A program made the translations under genes and the position numbers. From Candidatus Similichlamydia laticola (GTDB lineage Bacteria > Chlamydiota > Chlamydiia > Chlamydiales > Parilichlamydiaceae): a stretch of DNA of 37,594 bases. The stretch lies in NCBI RefSeq assembly GCF_003339615.1, contig NZ_QQBG01000016.1, positions 1 to 37,594 of the forward strand. The letters are read 5' to 3'. Below are positions 8,333-15,975 of this stretch, piece after piece. Positions within the stretch are counted from its first letter, which is position 1. Every line of letters begins with the position of its first letter. The notes beneath the pieces were generated by a model. That model saw only the letters and a list, made by a program, of their open reading frames with translations. It did no database searches and was not told where the DNA came from.

Positions 8333-8343
8333 TAGGTTAGTTC

Positions 8344-8371
8344 AATGTCCTAATCGAAGGAACGGGACATT
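8344..8371. promoter_or_regulatory. Inverted repeat between the desulfurase gene and dnaG
   Basis: A perfect 7-bp inverted repeat, AATGTCC (8344-8350) and GGACATT (8365-8371), lies in the 76-bp gap between two divergent genes. A TATACT box (8371-8376) that could be a -10 element for dnaG starts at the edge of the repeat. No good -35 box precedes it. The repeat could be an operator or a hairpin in a leader; function is inferred only from position. Confidence 0.3.
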
Positions 8372-8408
8372 ATACTTAATTTGAGTTTAACTCTTTAGAG
8401 ATTGGAGC

Positions 8409-10142
8409 ATGATGTACAGCAAAGAATGCTTGAGTCGTATTAAGGAAACAGCAAATCTCATTGAAGTTGTTCGAGAACATCTTGCTTGTAGGCGAGTAGG
8501 AAAGCTGTTTAAAGCCCTTTGCCCATTTCATCAGGAAACAAGTCCTTCCTTTGTCGTCCATGAAGCAGGTACCCACTACCATTGTTTTGGATGCGGCGCC
8601 CATGGTGATGTAATTTCTTTTTTGATGGGGGTGCAGCGTTACTCTTTTCGGGAGGCGGTAGAGTGGCTATCGGACAAGTATGGTATTCCTTTGTCTCAGT
8701 CTGTTTCTACAGAACTGGACCAGAAGGGAAATGATCATAGAAGGATTCTTGACTGTCTTCAGGAGGCTGTGCAGCTTTTTCAAGCTGTCCTTTTTTATAC
8801 AGACCAAGGCCACCAAGCTCTAGAATATCTAAGAAAGGAGCGTGGTTTTGACCTCTCCGATTGTATACGATTTAAAATTGGATTTGCTCCAGCTCGAAAT
8901 GCTCAAGATTTTTTTCCCGGTATTTCTCTTTCTCTCTTAAAAGAAGCAGGATTATGTCGAGGATCTGGATCGTTTTTTTTTGCTAATCGTATCGTATTTC
9001 CTATTTCGACTTGGAAAGACCATGTTGTTGGTTTTACTTCCAGACTCCTCAAGGAGGGTAAGTCGTCTCCCAAGTATGTTAATACGCCCGATTCCCCCTT
9101 ATTTAAAAAAGGTGAGCATTTTTTTGGTTTAGCTCATGCACGATCCGCGATTACACGTGTGCATTCTGTTCATCTTGTTGAAGGGCCCTTTGATGCTATG
9201 CGTCTCTTTCAAAACGGCATAGAAAATACTTTGGCTGTGCTCGGATCTTCTCTGACTGAGATGCACGTGAAACGCCTTCTCGACTTGGGTGTTCAAAGAG
9301 TTTACTTGATTCCGGATGGAGATCAAGCTGGACTATTAGCTTTAAAGAAATGGGGACATCTTTTAATCCAAAACTTGATAGATGTACGAGTTTTACAGCT
9401 ACCACAAGGTTTTGATCCAGACACATTTTTGTTACGAAATGGACTTGCTGCGTGGAAAAGTCATTTTGATGACCCTCTGGATTACATCTCCTATCTTTTC
9501 CATCAAGATTTCCCAAAGCCTCCCACTTTTGCGGAAAAAACGAAATGGGTTAAAAGCATGTTAAAATTAATGGACTCCTGGAAAGATCCCATTTTACTTC
9601 ATGCTGCTCTGCAACAACTTTCCGATTTAACTCAGATAGAAAAATCTGAACTCGTTCTTTATGGAAAAACACAGGGCCCGTTGCCCCATGTATCAAATAG
9701 AGAAGAACATTCAGGGGTGCTCTTAGAAAGGGAATTTATTAAGTTGGCCGTTTTTTTACTTTCGATGGACCCCAATCTTGTCAAAGAGGGACTGGAGGTT
9801 GTCAAGGAGAGCATGCTTTTCATAGAAGTCTGGAGACGGGTTCGAGCAGCTATAGATAAGGTTCGAGGATCGAAGGAGGCGGGGCTTGTTATGTTAATTC
9901 TTGAGCTTGGAGAGGGAGAGGCAGAGCAGGTTGAAGCACTCGGGAATCCAGCTTATTCTCTAGAAAAGGCCAAGGAATGCTTCAAACATCTATGTAAAGA
10001 GCTCATCAAGAGAGATTGGCTTTTGCAAAGAGAGAAGATGAGGATGGAAATCCAAAGTGGCAGACTGAAAGATGAGGAGGCTATCCGCATGACAGAGGAT
10101 CTAGTCCGGATGGGAAAGAGCCCCCCAGATCAACCTTGGTGA
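8409..10142 (+). CDS. dnaG: DNA primase
   Basis: DnaG makes the RNA primers for replication. The 577-residue protein is full length (E. coli has 581). The N-terminal zinc-binding domain has C38, H41, C59 and C62. The RNA polymerase core follows, with FANRIVFPIS and the SPKYVNTPDSPLFKKG segment. The TOPRIM domain has the conserved acidic motifs in VEGPFDAMRL and IPDGDQAG, so the catalytic residues are intact. The helical C-terminal part fits a helicase-binding domain. The start is ATGATG at 8409-8414 with TGGAG upstream. The stop is three bases from the stop of the convergent rpmB. The usual partners rpsU and rpoD are absent from this window. Confidence 0.95.
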   Translation: MMYSKECLSRIKETANLIEVVREHLACRRVGKLFKALCPFHQETSPSFVVHEAGTHYHCFGCGAHGDVISFLMGVQRYSFREAVEWLSDKYGIPLSQSVSTELDQKGNDHRRILDCLQEAVQLFQAVLFYTDQGHQALEYLRKERGFDLSDCIRFKIGFAPARNAQDFFPGISLSLLKEAGLCRGSGSFFFANRIVFPISTWKDHVVGFTSRLLKEGKSSPKYVNTPDSPLFKKGEHFFGLAHARSAITRVHSVHLVEGPFDAMRLFQNGIENTLAVLGSSLTEMHVKRLLDLGVQRVYLIPDGDQAGLLALKKWGHLLIQNLIDVRVLQLPQGFDPDTFLLRNGLAAWKSHFDDPLDYISYLFHQDFPKPPTFAEKTKWVKSMLKLMDSWKDPILLHAALQQLSDLTQIEKSELVLYGKTQGPLPHVSNREEHSGVLLEREFIKLAVFLLSMDPNLVKEGLEVVKESMLFIEVWRRVRAAIDKVRGSKEAGLVMLILELGEGEAEQVEALGNPAYSLEKAKECFKHLCKELIKRDWLLQREKMRMEIQSGRLKDEEAIRMTEDLVRMGKSPPDQPW

Positions 10143-10145
10143 TAA

Positions 10146-10436
10146 CTACCTCCTGCGTCTCTTCCTATTCGGATTCCTGCGTAGACGAGAGAGCAACTTC
10201 CTAGACCCGGCTTTCTCGAGAGTGCGCAGACCGGCTGCAGAAACACAAAGGAGGACAGGACGCCCAAGTTCAGGAATCCAAACGCGCTGCCTATGAACAT
10301 TGGCTTTGAAAACTCTTCGGCTTTTACCTGCAACCTTAAGCCCAATCCCTTTTTTCTTTTTAGGGATACCTCGCATGCTGTATGACATGCCCGAGCAGGT
10401 AGCACGGCCTGTAATTTGGCAAACTCTTCTAGACAT
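10146..10436 (-). CDS. rpmB: 50S ribosomal protein L28
   Basis: This 96-residue basic protein is a ribosomal large-subunit component. It starts MSRRVCQITGRATCSGMSYS, and its middle contains the L28 signature RQRVWIPELGRPVLLCVSA followed by AGLRTLEKAG. Longer minus-strand frames start at 10496 or 10501, but the ATG at 10436 is the family start and leaves room for the candidate promoter at 10506-10535. A GGAG about 12 bases upstream could serve as ribosome binding site. The dnaG stop lies 3 bp from its own stop. In Chlamydia the rpmB gene is, from memory, near copN, so this location is a rearrangement relative to that genus. Confidence 0.92.
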   Translation of the reverse strand: MSRRVCQITGRATCSGMSYSMRGIPKKKKGIGLKVAGKSRRVFKANVHRQRVWIPELGRPVLLCVSAAGLRTLEKAGSRKLLSRLRRNPNRKRRRR

Positions 10437-10505
10437 AAGGCTAAGTACAACTCCAGAAAACAAAAAATCGAAGTCCCGTAGTCGAGACACGGACAAAACA
10501 CGCCG

Positions 10506-10535
10506 ACTCTAGCAGGGAAAGAACATTTTTCTCAA
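10506..10535 (-). promoter_or_regulatory. Candidate promoter of rpmB
   Basis: Read on the minus strand, TTGAGA (10535-10530) and TAGAGT (10511-10506) are 18 bp apart, upstream of the rpmB start at 10436. This gives a leader of about 60 nt. Confidence 0.45.
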
Positions 10536-10569
10536 GGTAGGTGAGTTTGTGTGCCTAGCTTTGGAGGAT

Positions 10570-10983
10570 CTAGACGGGTGCCCAGTTTTTTCTTTGATGG
10601 ATCTCTTTAGTCTTTTCCGCAAACCTTCGCTGTTTTTTGATGATGTGTAGTGTGGTGACATCTTCTTTTGCCCATTCTTCGTTTTCGCGCGCCTCTTGTA
10701 GCCCGAAGGTGATACGATAGAGTTCTAGGAAATCTTCTTGTGGTAAAAGGTCCTCTTGGGTTGCCAGTCTTATCATCGTGTCTTGAGGCATGTTGAAGGG
10801 AGATTTGTCAGGACCTTCTAGGTGTTGTCGGAGTCTTTTTTGAAGGAATTTTTGTAAATCAAGGGCGAGGCCTTTCTCTTTGCTCCCTTTAGGGGAGGAA
10901 ATGACCAGTAAATTTCTCTTTTTCCAAAGATAAAGGGATTCAATCCAGGCTTTTTCTGTTTCTTTATGCCCTCTTTGCTTCAT
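10570..10983 (-). CDS. Hypothetical charged protein
   Basis: This 137-residue protein is rich in Lys and Glu, with no signal peptide or membrane segment. I do not recognise it. It has a tryptophan-containing N-terminal helix (EKAWIESLYLWKKRN), a middle part mentioning no known motif, and a basic C-terminal helix (KKQRRFAEKTKEIHQRK). The frame has a clean ATG at 10983 and a stop 133 bp before rpmB. Codon use looks similar to the neighbours. It is divergent from sthA across a 129-bp gap. A real but lineage-specific gene is more likely than chance for a frame of this length, though not certain. Confidence 0.55.
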   Translation of the reverse strand: MKQRGHKETEKAWIESLYLWKKRNLLVISSPKGSKEKGLALDLQKFLQKRLRQHLEGPDKSPFNMPQDTMIRLATQEDLLPQEDFLELYRITFGLQEARENEEWAKEDVTTLHIIKKQRRFAEKTKEIHQRKNWAPV

Positions 10984-11001
10984 GGGGACGTCCTTGGTTC
11001 A

Positions 11002-11030
11002 TTGAAGGGTCAGTACTAACTTTTTATTTT
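11002..11030 (+). promoter_or_regulatory. Candidate promoter of sthA
   Basis: TTGAAG (11002-11007) and TATTTT (11025-11030) are 17 bp apart in an AT-rich patch upstream of the sthA start at 11113. A short reading frame of 20 codons (11047-11109) lies in the implied leader. Confidence 0.35.
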
Positions 11031-11112
11031 AATCTAACTTTACAGGATGAGTGGTGGCATGGCAAAGAAGATCGAGGCATTTTGGTCATGTAAGAATGGG
11101 CTAGATTAAGAG

Positions 11113-12510
11113 ATGGTAGAGACAACAGAGGTAGACCTGCTCGTTATTGGATCGGGTCCAGCTGGACAAAGGGCAGCTTTTCAAGGTGCCAAGCTGGGGA
11201 AGAAAGTTCTTGTTGTAGAAGCCGGCGAATACATTGGCGGGGGGTGTTTAAATTCAGGCACCATTCCATCTAAGGCAATGAGGCAAGCCATCGTCACTTT
11301 GACACGATGTAACGAAAGAAAATTTGCGGATTCTTGGATCAACCCTGAACTTAGCCTTTTCGCTGTCAAAAGTAGAATGGAGCATATTCAAAAAGAGCAA
11401 AGAGAGACCCTTCGAGATCAGTTTCATCGGAATCAAATCTTTTTTGTACATGGTTTTGCTCGTTTTAAAGATCCCTATACCATGGAAATTCTCAATAAGG
11501 GTCGTGTCACCATACAGGTCAAAGCTAGCTATATTGTGCTCGCGACAGGTTCTGTTCCTCGCAATCCAATGGAGGTGCCATTTGATGGAGAGCGTTTGCT
11601 TGACTCCACAGCTTTTCTTGATTTGAAGAGTCTACCTAAACGCTTAGTCGTTTTGGGAGCGGGTATTGTTGGGACGGAGTATGCCAGTTTTTTTACCGTG
11701 TTGGGCGTCTCAGTTCTTCTTCTAGATAAGAAAGATGTTTTACTTGGCTTTCTTGATCGTGAGATTCGAGAGGTCTTCAGTCTGGAGTTGCAAAGGCTTG
11801 GCCTGGAGTTTATTGGAGAAAAATGCCCTGAGAAAATCGAGCGTTTCGAAAACGAGGTGCAGGTCAAGTGCACAGATGGGAGTGTTTATTCGGGAGATGT
11901 TCTTCTATACGCTCTTGGTCGCGTTGCAAATACTAAAGGGCTTTGTTTGGAGAAAGTTGGTGTGGAGGTATGTGAAGAAGGTTTTGTAAAGGTGGATAAG
12001 TACTTTCGCACGTCACTTAGTCATGTCTATGCTGTTGGGGATGTCGTAGGATCTCCAGCCCTGGCAGCCGCAAGTTTCGAGCAAGGGAGACTGGCTGCTC
12101 AGCACATGTTCGGAACAGAATCCTGTGCCTTTCCAGAAGTTTTTCCAGTCGGAATCTATACCATTCCGGAGATTTCCTTTGTTGGGGAGTCAGAAGTCTC
12201 TCTTAGAGAAAAAGACATTGATTTTGTCTCGGGGCATGCGCGCTTTTGTGAGTTGGCGAGAGGAGAGATTGAAACCAATGAAATGGGGCTTTTAAAGATG
12301 CTTATTTGCAAAAAAACTCGTAAAATTATGGGAGTCCATATTGTTGGGCGTCGCGCTACAGAACTAGTCCACTTAGGACAAATAGCCATTCACTTTAATG
12401 CCACTGTAGACTTCTTTGCGGATCGAATTTTCAATTATCCAACCTATTCTGAGGCTTACATCGTCGCTGCTCTAGACGCAGTTAATAAGCTGGCACCGCT
12501 CGCGTTGTAA
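11113..12510 (+). CDS. sthA: Soluble (Si-specific) NAD(P)+ transhydrogenase
   Basis: SthA exchanges hydride between NADPH and NAD+ in the cytosol and balances the two pools. The 465-residue flavoprotein has an N-terminal FAD-binding fold (VIGSGPAGQRAA) and a second nucleotide-binding fold (VLGAGIVGTEYAS). Lipoamide dehydrogenase has two redox cysteines (CxxxxC). Here the motif is GGGCLNSGTIPSKAM, with C45 kept and the second position T50, so a disulfide cannot form. The C-terminus has FNYPTYSEAY instead of the HPTLSE active-site base motif of lipoamide dehydrogenase. Other stretches agree with E. coli SthA from memory, for example LLGFLDREI, VGIYTIPEISFVG and IVGRRATELVHLGQ. An automatic annotation as lpd would be wrong. 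It stands alone between divergent and downstream housekeeping genes. Confidence 0.88.
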   Translation: MVETTEVDLLVIGSGPAGQRAAFQGAKLGKKVLVVEAGEYIGGGCLNSGTIPSKAMRQAIVTLTRCNERKFADSWINPELSLFAVKSRMEHIQKEQRETLRDQFHRNQIFFVHGFARFKDPYTMEILNKGRVTIQVKASYIVLATGSVPRNPMEVPFDGERLLDSTAFLDLKSLPKRLVVLGAGIVGTEYASFFTVLGVSVLLLDKKDVLLGFLDREIREVFSLELQRLGLEFIGEKCPEKIERFENEVQVKCTDGSVYSGDVLLYALGRVANTKGLCLEKVGVEVCEEGFVKVDKYFRTSLSHVYAVGDVVGSPALAAASFEQGRLAAQHMFGTESCAFPEVFPVGIYTIPEISFVGESEVSLREKDIDFVSGHARFCELARGEIETNEMGLLKMLICKKTRKIMGVHIVGRRATELVHLGQIAIHFNATVDFFADRIFNYPTYSEAYIVAALDAVNKLAPLAL

Positions 12511-12634
12511 ATTAGCCTTGCTTAGACAGGAGTTCAGGCAGAAAAGTGGATCGATTTCTATCTTGCCTTCAGTCTAATCGTGTTCATAAAGCCTTCTCAG
12601 CGACTTCCTTCTTAATTGGGCGATAAAACGATTC

Positions 12635-12674
12635 GAGGGAAGGATTCTTATTCTTTCCGTCTCTTTCTTCCCTC
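12635..12674. promoter_or_regulatory. Inverted repeat upstream of the rpsA promoter
   Basis: GAGGGAAG (12635-12642) and CTTCCCTC (12667-12674) form 8-bp perfect arms around a 24-nt loop. No T-run follows, so it is not a clear terminator for sthA. It ends four bases before the rpsA -35 box and could be a regulator site or part of the sthA transcript end. Confidence 0.3.
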
Positions 12675-12677
12675 AGA

Positions 12678-12706
12678 TTGATCTTTACTTGGTTCACTGG
12701 TACAAT
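12678..12706 (+). promoter_or_regulatory. Promoter of rpsA
   Basis: TTGATC (12678-12683) and TACAAT (12701-12706) are 17 bp apart, and TGG before the -10 box adds an extended -10 element. The rpsA start codon follows 39 bp later with AGGAG at 12731-12735. This is the best-looking housekeeping promoter in the window and could serve the downstream run. Confidence 0.65.
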
Positions 12707-12745
12707 GCCGCTTTATTTCTATCTACCCCCAGGAGATTGTAGCCG

Positions 12746-14440
12746 ATGTCCCGAAAACCCGAAAACGATTGGGACGCCAATGAAGTCCTAGATGACGTGG
12801 ATGTTCTGGCTCATGAAGCGCAAGAGTTCAAAGAGTTGGTCGATGGGGGTCCGGAGGTTTCCGGTTCGGAAGAGCTTGTCGCGTCTCCTGGCGCTGTTCT
12901 TAAAGGCAAGATCATTGATCTAACGAAGGATTATGTTGCTGTAGATGTCGGACTTAAATCTGAGGGTTTGATTTCTGTTAGTGAGTTTTACGATCCCTCC
13001 GAGCTCAGAGTAGGTGGAGAGATTGAAGTCCTCTTAGAGCAAACTGAAGATGAAAAAGGTCAAATTGTTCTTTCTCGACAAAAAGCGAGGAAGCAGCGGC
13101 AATGGGAGTATATTCTCAGGAACTGTTCTGAGGGATCGATTGTCAAGGGACTTGTTCTTCGACGTGTTAAGGGCGGTCTGATGGTCGACATAGGGGTCGA
13201 GGCTTTTCTTCCAGGCTCGCAGGTCGATAATAAGAGGGTGAAAGAGCTTGATCCTTTCGTTGGTAAGACATTTGAGTTCAAGATTCTCAAAATTAATCAA
13301 GAAAGGCAGAACGTCGTTATTTCCAGAAGGGAGCTTCTTGAAGCGGAGCGCATTCAGAAAAGGGGCGAGATGCTGGAGACAATCCAGGAGGGAGCTCTCC
13401 GGACCGGTGTCGTGAAGAACATTACGGATTTCGGTGTTTTCTTGGATCTGGATGGGATTGATGTTCTCCTCCATATCACAGATATGTCCTGGAAGCGAGT
13501 TCGACACCCTTCGGAGATGGTAAAGATTGGTGATACTCTAGAAGTGATGATCTTGAGCATCGACCATGAGAGAGGCCGCGTTGCGGTTGGTTTAAAGCAG
13601 CGCGAAAAGAGTCCTTGGGAAGAGATCGAGGATAGGTATCCCGTTGGGACCAAGGTAACCGGTCGTGTGACAAACACAACATCTTACGGTGCATTCATGG
13701 AGATTGAGCCTGGAATTGAGGGACTCGTGCACGTTTCGGAGATGTCTTGGAGCGCTGTTGCTGATCCCTCAAAGATTGTTTCGAGAGGCGAGTTTCGGGA
13801 TGCTGTGGTGTTAGCCATCAATAAGGAAGAGGGCAAAATCTCTCTTAGCATGAAACAGTTGGAGAGAAATCCTTGGGAGAACGTCGAAACCAATTATCCA
13901 GTTGGCTCTGTCCTAAAGGCGGAAATTCGCAGCTTGACGAGCTATGGTGCCTTTGTTGAGCTTGAACCTGGTCTTGAGGGCCTGATCCATATCTCTAGTA
14001 TAGGTGGTGGTAAGCGTGTTAATCATCCCTCTGAAGTTCTGAGGAAGGGCGCCTCTGTCGAGTGTGTCGTACTATTCGTCGACAAAGAAAGTCGAAAGAT
14101 TACGCTTGGCCTGAAAGATGGTGAAGGGGGGGGCTCTCAGTCTGATGAAGATCTAGGGGCTCTCTATGCCTTGGGTCAACTTGTTGAAGGTGTTGTCACT
14201 AAGTTGAGCTCTTTTGGAGCCTTTCTGGATCTCGAAAAAGGTGGTGAGGGTCTAATCCATATCAATGAGCTGAGTGATCGTCCGATTGGAAGGGTTGAGG
14301 ATGCTGTTGAGTTGGGGGAGCGCTTGGTCGCGAGGGTTATTCGTTTAGATTTGGATTCTAGGAAAGTCCATCTTTCGTTGAGAGGATTAGAGCCGGCTGA
14401 ACGGATGGCTCATTCCTCTGCACACCTTCAAGGGGGGTGA
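12746..14440 (+). CDS. rpsA: 30S ribosomal protein S1
   Basis: S1 binds mRNA on the small ribosomal subunit and helps start translation. The 564-residue protein has six S1-type OB domains at about residues 49-112, 131-195, 217-286, 302-371, 388-457 and 478-546. The later repeats carry the conserved YGAF, EGLIHI(S) and GxKxxxxxPW elements. Length and domain number fit the standard six-domain S1. An acidic N-terminal extension of about 45 residues precedes the first domain. As in Chlamydia, nusA and infB come next. A short hairpin with a T-run follows the stop codon, so part of the transcription may end before nusA. Confidence 0.95.
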   Translation: MSRKPENDWDANEVLDDVDVLAHEAQEFKELVDGGPEVSGSEELVASPGAVLKGKIIDLTKDYVAVDVGLKSEGLISVSEFYDPSELRVGGEIEVLLEQTEDEKGQIVLSRQKARKQRQWEYILRNCSEGSIVKGLVLRRVKGGLMVDIGVEAFLPGSQVDNKRVKELDPFVGKTFEFKILKINQERQNVVISRRELLEAERIQKRGEMLETIQEGALRTGVVKNITDFGVFLDLDGIDVLLHITDMSWKRVRHPSEMVKIGDTLEVMILSIDHERGRVAVGLKQREKSPWEEIEDRYPVGTKVTGRVTNTTSYGAFMEIEPGIEGLVHVSEMSWSAVADPSKIVSRGEFRDAVVLAINKEEGKISLSMKQLERNPWENVETNYPVGSVLKAEIRSLTSYGAFVELEPGLEGLIHISSIGGGKRVNHPSEVLRKGASVECVVLFVDKESRKITLGLKDGEGGGSQSDEDLGALYALGQLVEGVVTKLSSFGAFLDLEKGGEGLIHINELSDRPIGRVEDAVELGERLVARVIRLDLDSRKVHLSLRGLEPAERMAHSSAHLQGG

Positions 14441-14448
14441 TTTTCCTA

Positions 14449-14488
14449 GGGAGGTGGGGATGATATCTTGTCTTCCCTCCTCTTTTTT
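14449..14488 (+). terminator. Weak intrinsic terminator after rpsA
   Basis: GGAGG (14450-14454) can pair with CCTCC (14476-14480), with G-U pairs extending the stem inward, and TCTTTTTT follows. The stem is short and the loop is about 20 nt, so it is likely leaky. Confidence 0.45.
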
Positions 14489-14544
14489 GTTAATGGATTC
14501 GTTCTCCTGTTGTCTTTCGCTGAACAATATTTAAGGTTCTTTCT

Positions 14545-15975
14545 ATGGCTCTTTCAAATAAAGATCTCATTGCTATCTTTGAGTATATGGAGAGAGAGAA
14601 AGGACTTGATAGAAAGTCCGTGGCGAATGTCATTGCTGAGTCTCTTCTTGTTGCCGCAAAGAAAACTGTTCAAGATGCTCCAGATATTGAGGTATCTGTC
14701 GATTACAAAACAGGGGCAGTCTCTATCTGGGCCAATAAGCAAGTTGTCGAAAAAGTAGGCAAGAAGAACGAGGAGATTTCATTGAAGGATGCCGTGAAAA
14801 GTCATCCTGAAGCTCAGATTGGAGATTTTATCTCTGTTTGTGTTCCTCCTGAGGATTTTGGGCGTATTGCAGCGCAGAGGGCCCGCCAAGCAATTATGGC
14901 ACGCTTGAGGTTAGCTGAGCGCGACGTCATTTGTTCAGAGTACAGGGACTGCGTTGGAAAGCTGGTCCACGGCTCTGTTAAAAGATTGCTGCACAACGGT
15001 GGTGCCGTTGTCGATTTAGGTCGTGTAGAGGGCTGCCTTTTCCGTAAAGACATGTCGCCTTTGGATCACTTTCAGGTTGGCGATCGGGTTTGTGCTCTTC
15101 TGCTCGAGGTGCGTGACTCTGCTGATGGTGGGGCCAGTCTTGTTTTATCTCGGTCTAGTCCGGAGTTTGTGCATCGCCTCCTTTTACAAAACGTCTTTGA
15201 GATACAATCTGGGACGGTAGTTGTAGAAAGAATTGCTCGTGAGGCAGGATTGAGGACGAAGATCGCTGTCCGTTCTCTCGATTCTTCCGTTGATCCTGTT
15301 AAGGTGTGTGTCGGTTTTAAGGGGACGAAGATACGCAATGTAGTACGAGAATTAATGAATGAGCGTGTGGAAATCTTCCCCTTTAGTACTAACAAGAGCG
15401 AGTTTTTACAAAATGCTCTCGGATCTATAATCGTTCGCAGACTGTATGAGGAAGAGGGCACAACTTATGTTGTTGTAGATGACGCTTCTTACGCGGCTGC
15501 TTTGGGCAAAAAGGGATCAAATGCCAGGTTATTGGGAGCTTTAGCCAATGAGCCTCAGGGCGTTGGTCTTGTCAAGTGGAGTACCTATTGTCGGCGTGCT
15601 GTCGCAGAAAGGTGCGAGTTGTCTGATGGAGGGTCAGCTTTACTGGACGAGCCATTGGCCATTAGCGGTGTGAGTTCGTTGATTCTCGACAACTTGATTG
15701 ATGCAGGGCTCGATACTTATCGTAAAGTGCTGGTGGCGAGACAGGAGGACTTGGCTCAGATTCCGGGGATTAGTTTGGAACTGGCCTCTCGCATTCTAGA
15801 ACAAACGACGAACAAGGTGAGGAATTTTGGCAAAGAATTTGAAACTGAAGGTGAAGAATGCCCAATTAGCCGAGCAGATATCAGAGACTCTGAAGGACAG
15901 TCTGAAGATGAAGATCGAGGGAGCTCTTCAGGAGAAGCAGGACAAGCAGGAGGGGCAGGGAGTTGTTGCCCTTGA
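14545..15975 (+). CDS. nusA: Transcription termination/antitermination factor NusA
   Basis: NusA binds RNA polymerase and controls pausing, termination and antitermination. The 476-residue protein has the N-terminal polymerase-binding domain (about 1-125), an S1 domain (about 133-200) and two KH domains (about 225-345), with VGFKGTKIRNVVRELMNERV and LGKKGSNARL as the GxxG loops. A helix-hairpin-helix-like segment with LAQIPGIS lies near residue 411. The last 50 residues are acidic and low in complexity (SEDEDRGSSSGEAGQAGGAG) and are encoded by the same 149 bases that start infB in another frame. Chlamydia NusA is, from memory, about 434 residues, so this tail is an extension. The start at 14545 has AAGG upstream. 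Confidence 0.93.
   Translation: MALSNKDLIAIFEYMEREKGLDRKSVANVIAESLLVAAKKTVQDAPDIEVSVDYKTGAVSIWANKQVVEKVGKKNEEISLKDAVKSHPEAQIGDFISVCVPPEDFGRIAAQRARQAIMARLRLAERDVICSEYRDCVGKLVHGSVKRLLHNGGAVVDLGRVEGCLFRKDMSPLDHFQVGDRVCALLLEVRDSADGGASLVLSRSSPEFVHRLLLQNVFEIQSGTVVVERIAREAGLRTKIAVRSLDSSVDPVKVCVGFKGTKIRNVVRELMNERVEIFPFSTNKSEFLQNALGSIIVRRLYEEEGTTYVVVDDASYAAALGKKGSNARLLGALANEPQGVGLVKWSTYCRRAVAERCELSDGGSALLDEPLAISGVSSLILDNLIDAGLDTYRKVLVARQEDLAQIPGISLELASRILEQTTNKVRNFGKEFETEGEECPISRADIRDSEGQSEDEDRGSSSGEAGQAGGAGSCCP

Noticed and set aside
10130-10501. A 123-residue minus-strand frame overlapping rpmB
   Set aside because: The L28 signature is in the other minus-strand frame, so this is a shadow.
11047-11109. 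A 20-codon frame just upstream of sthA as a leader peptide
   Set aside because: It ends 3 bases before the sthA ATG, but it has no convincing ribosome binding site and its residues give no attenuator-like pattern.
11113-12510. Dihydrolipoamide dehydrogenase (lpd) as the name of this flavoprotein
   Set aside because: The redox-active CxxxxC is not complete, and the C-terminal motif is that of SthA.
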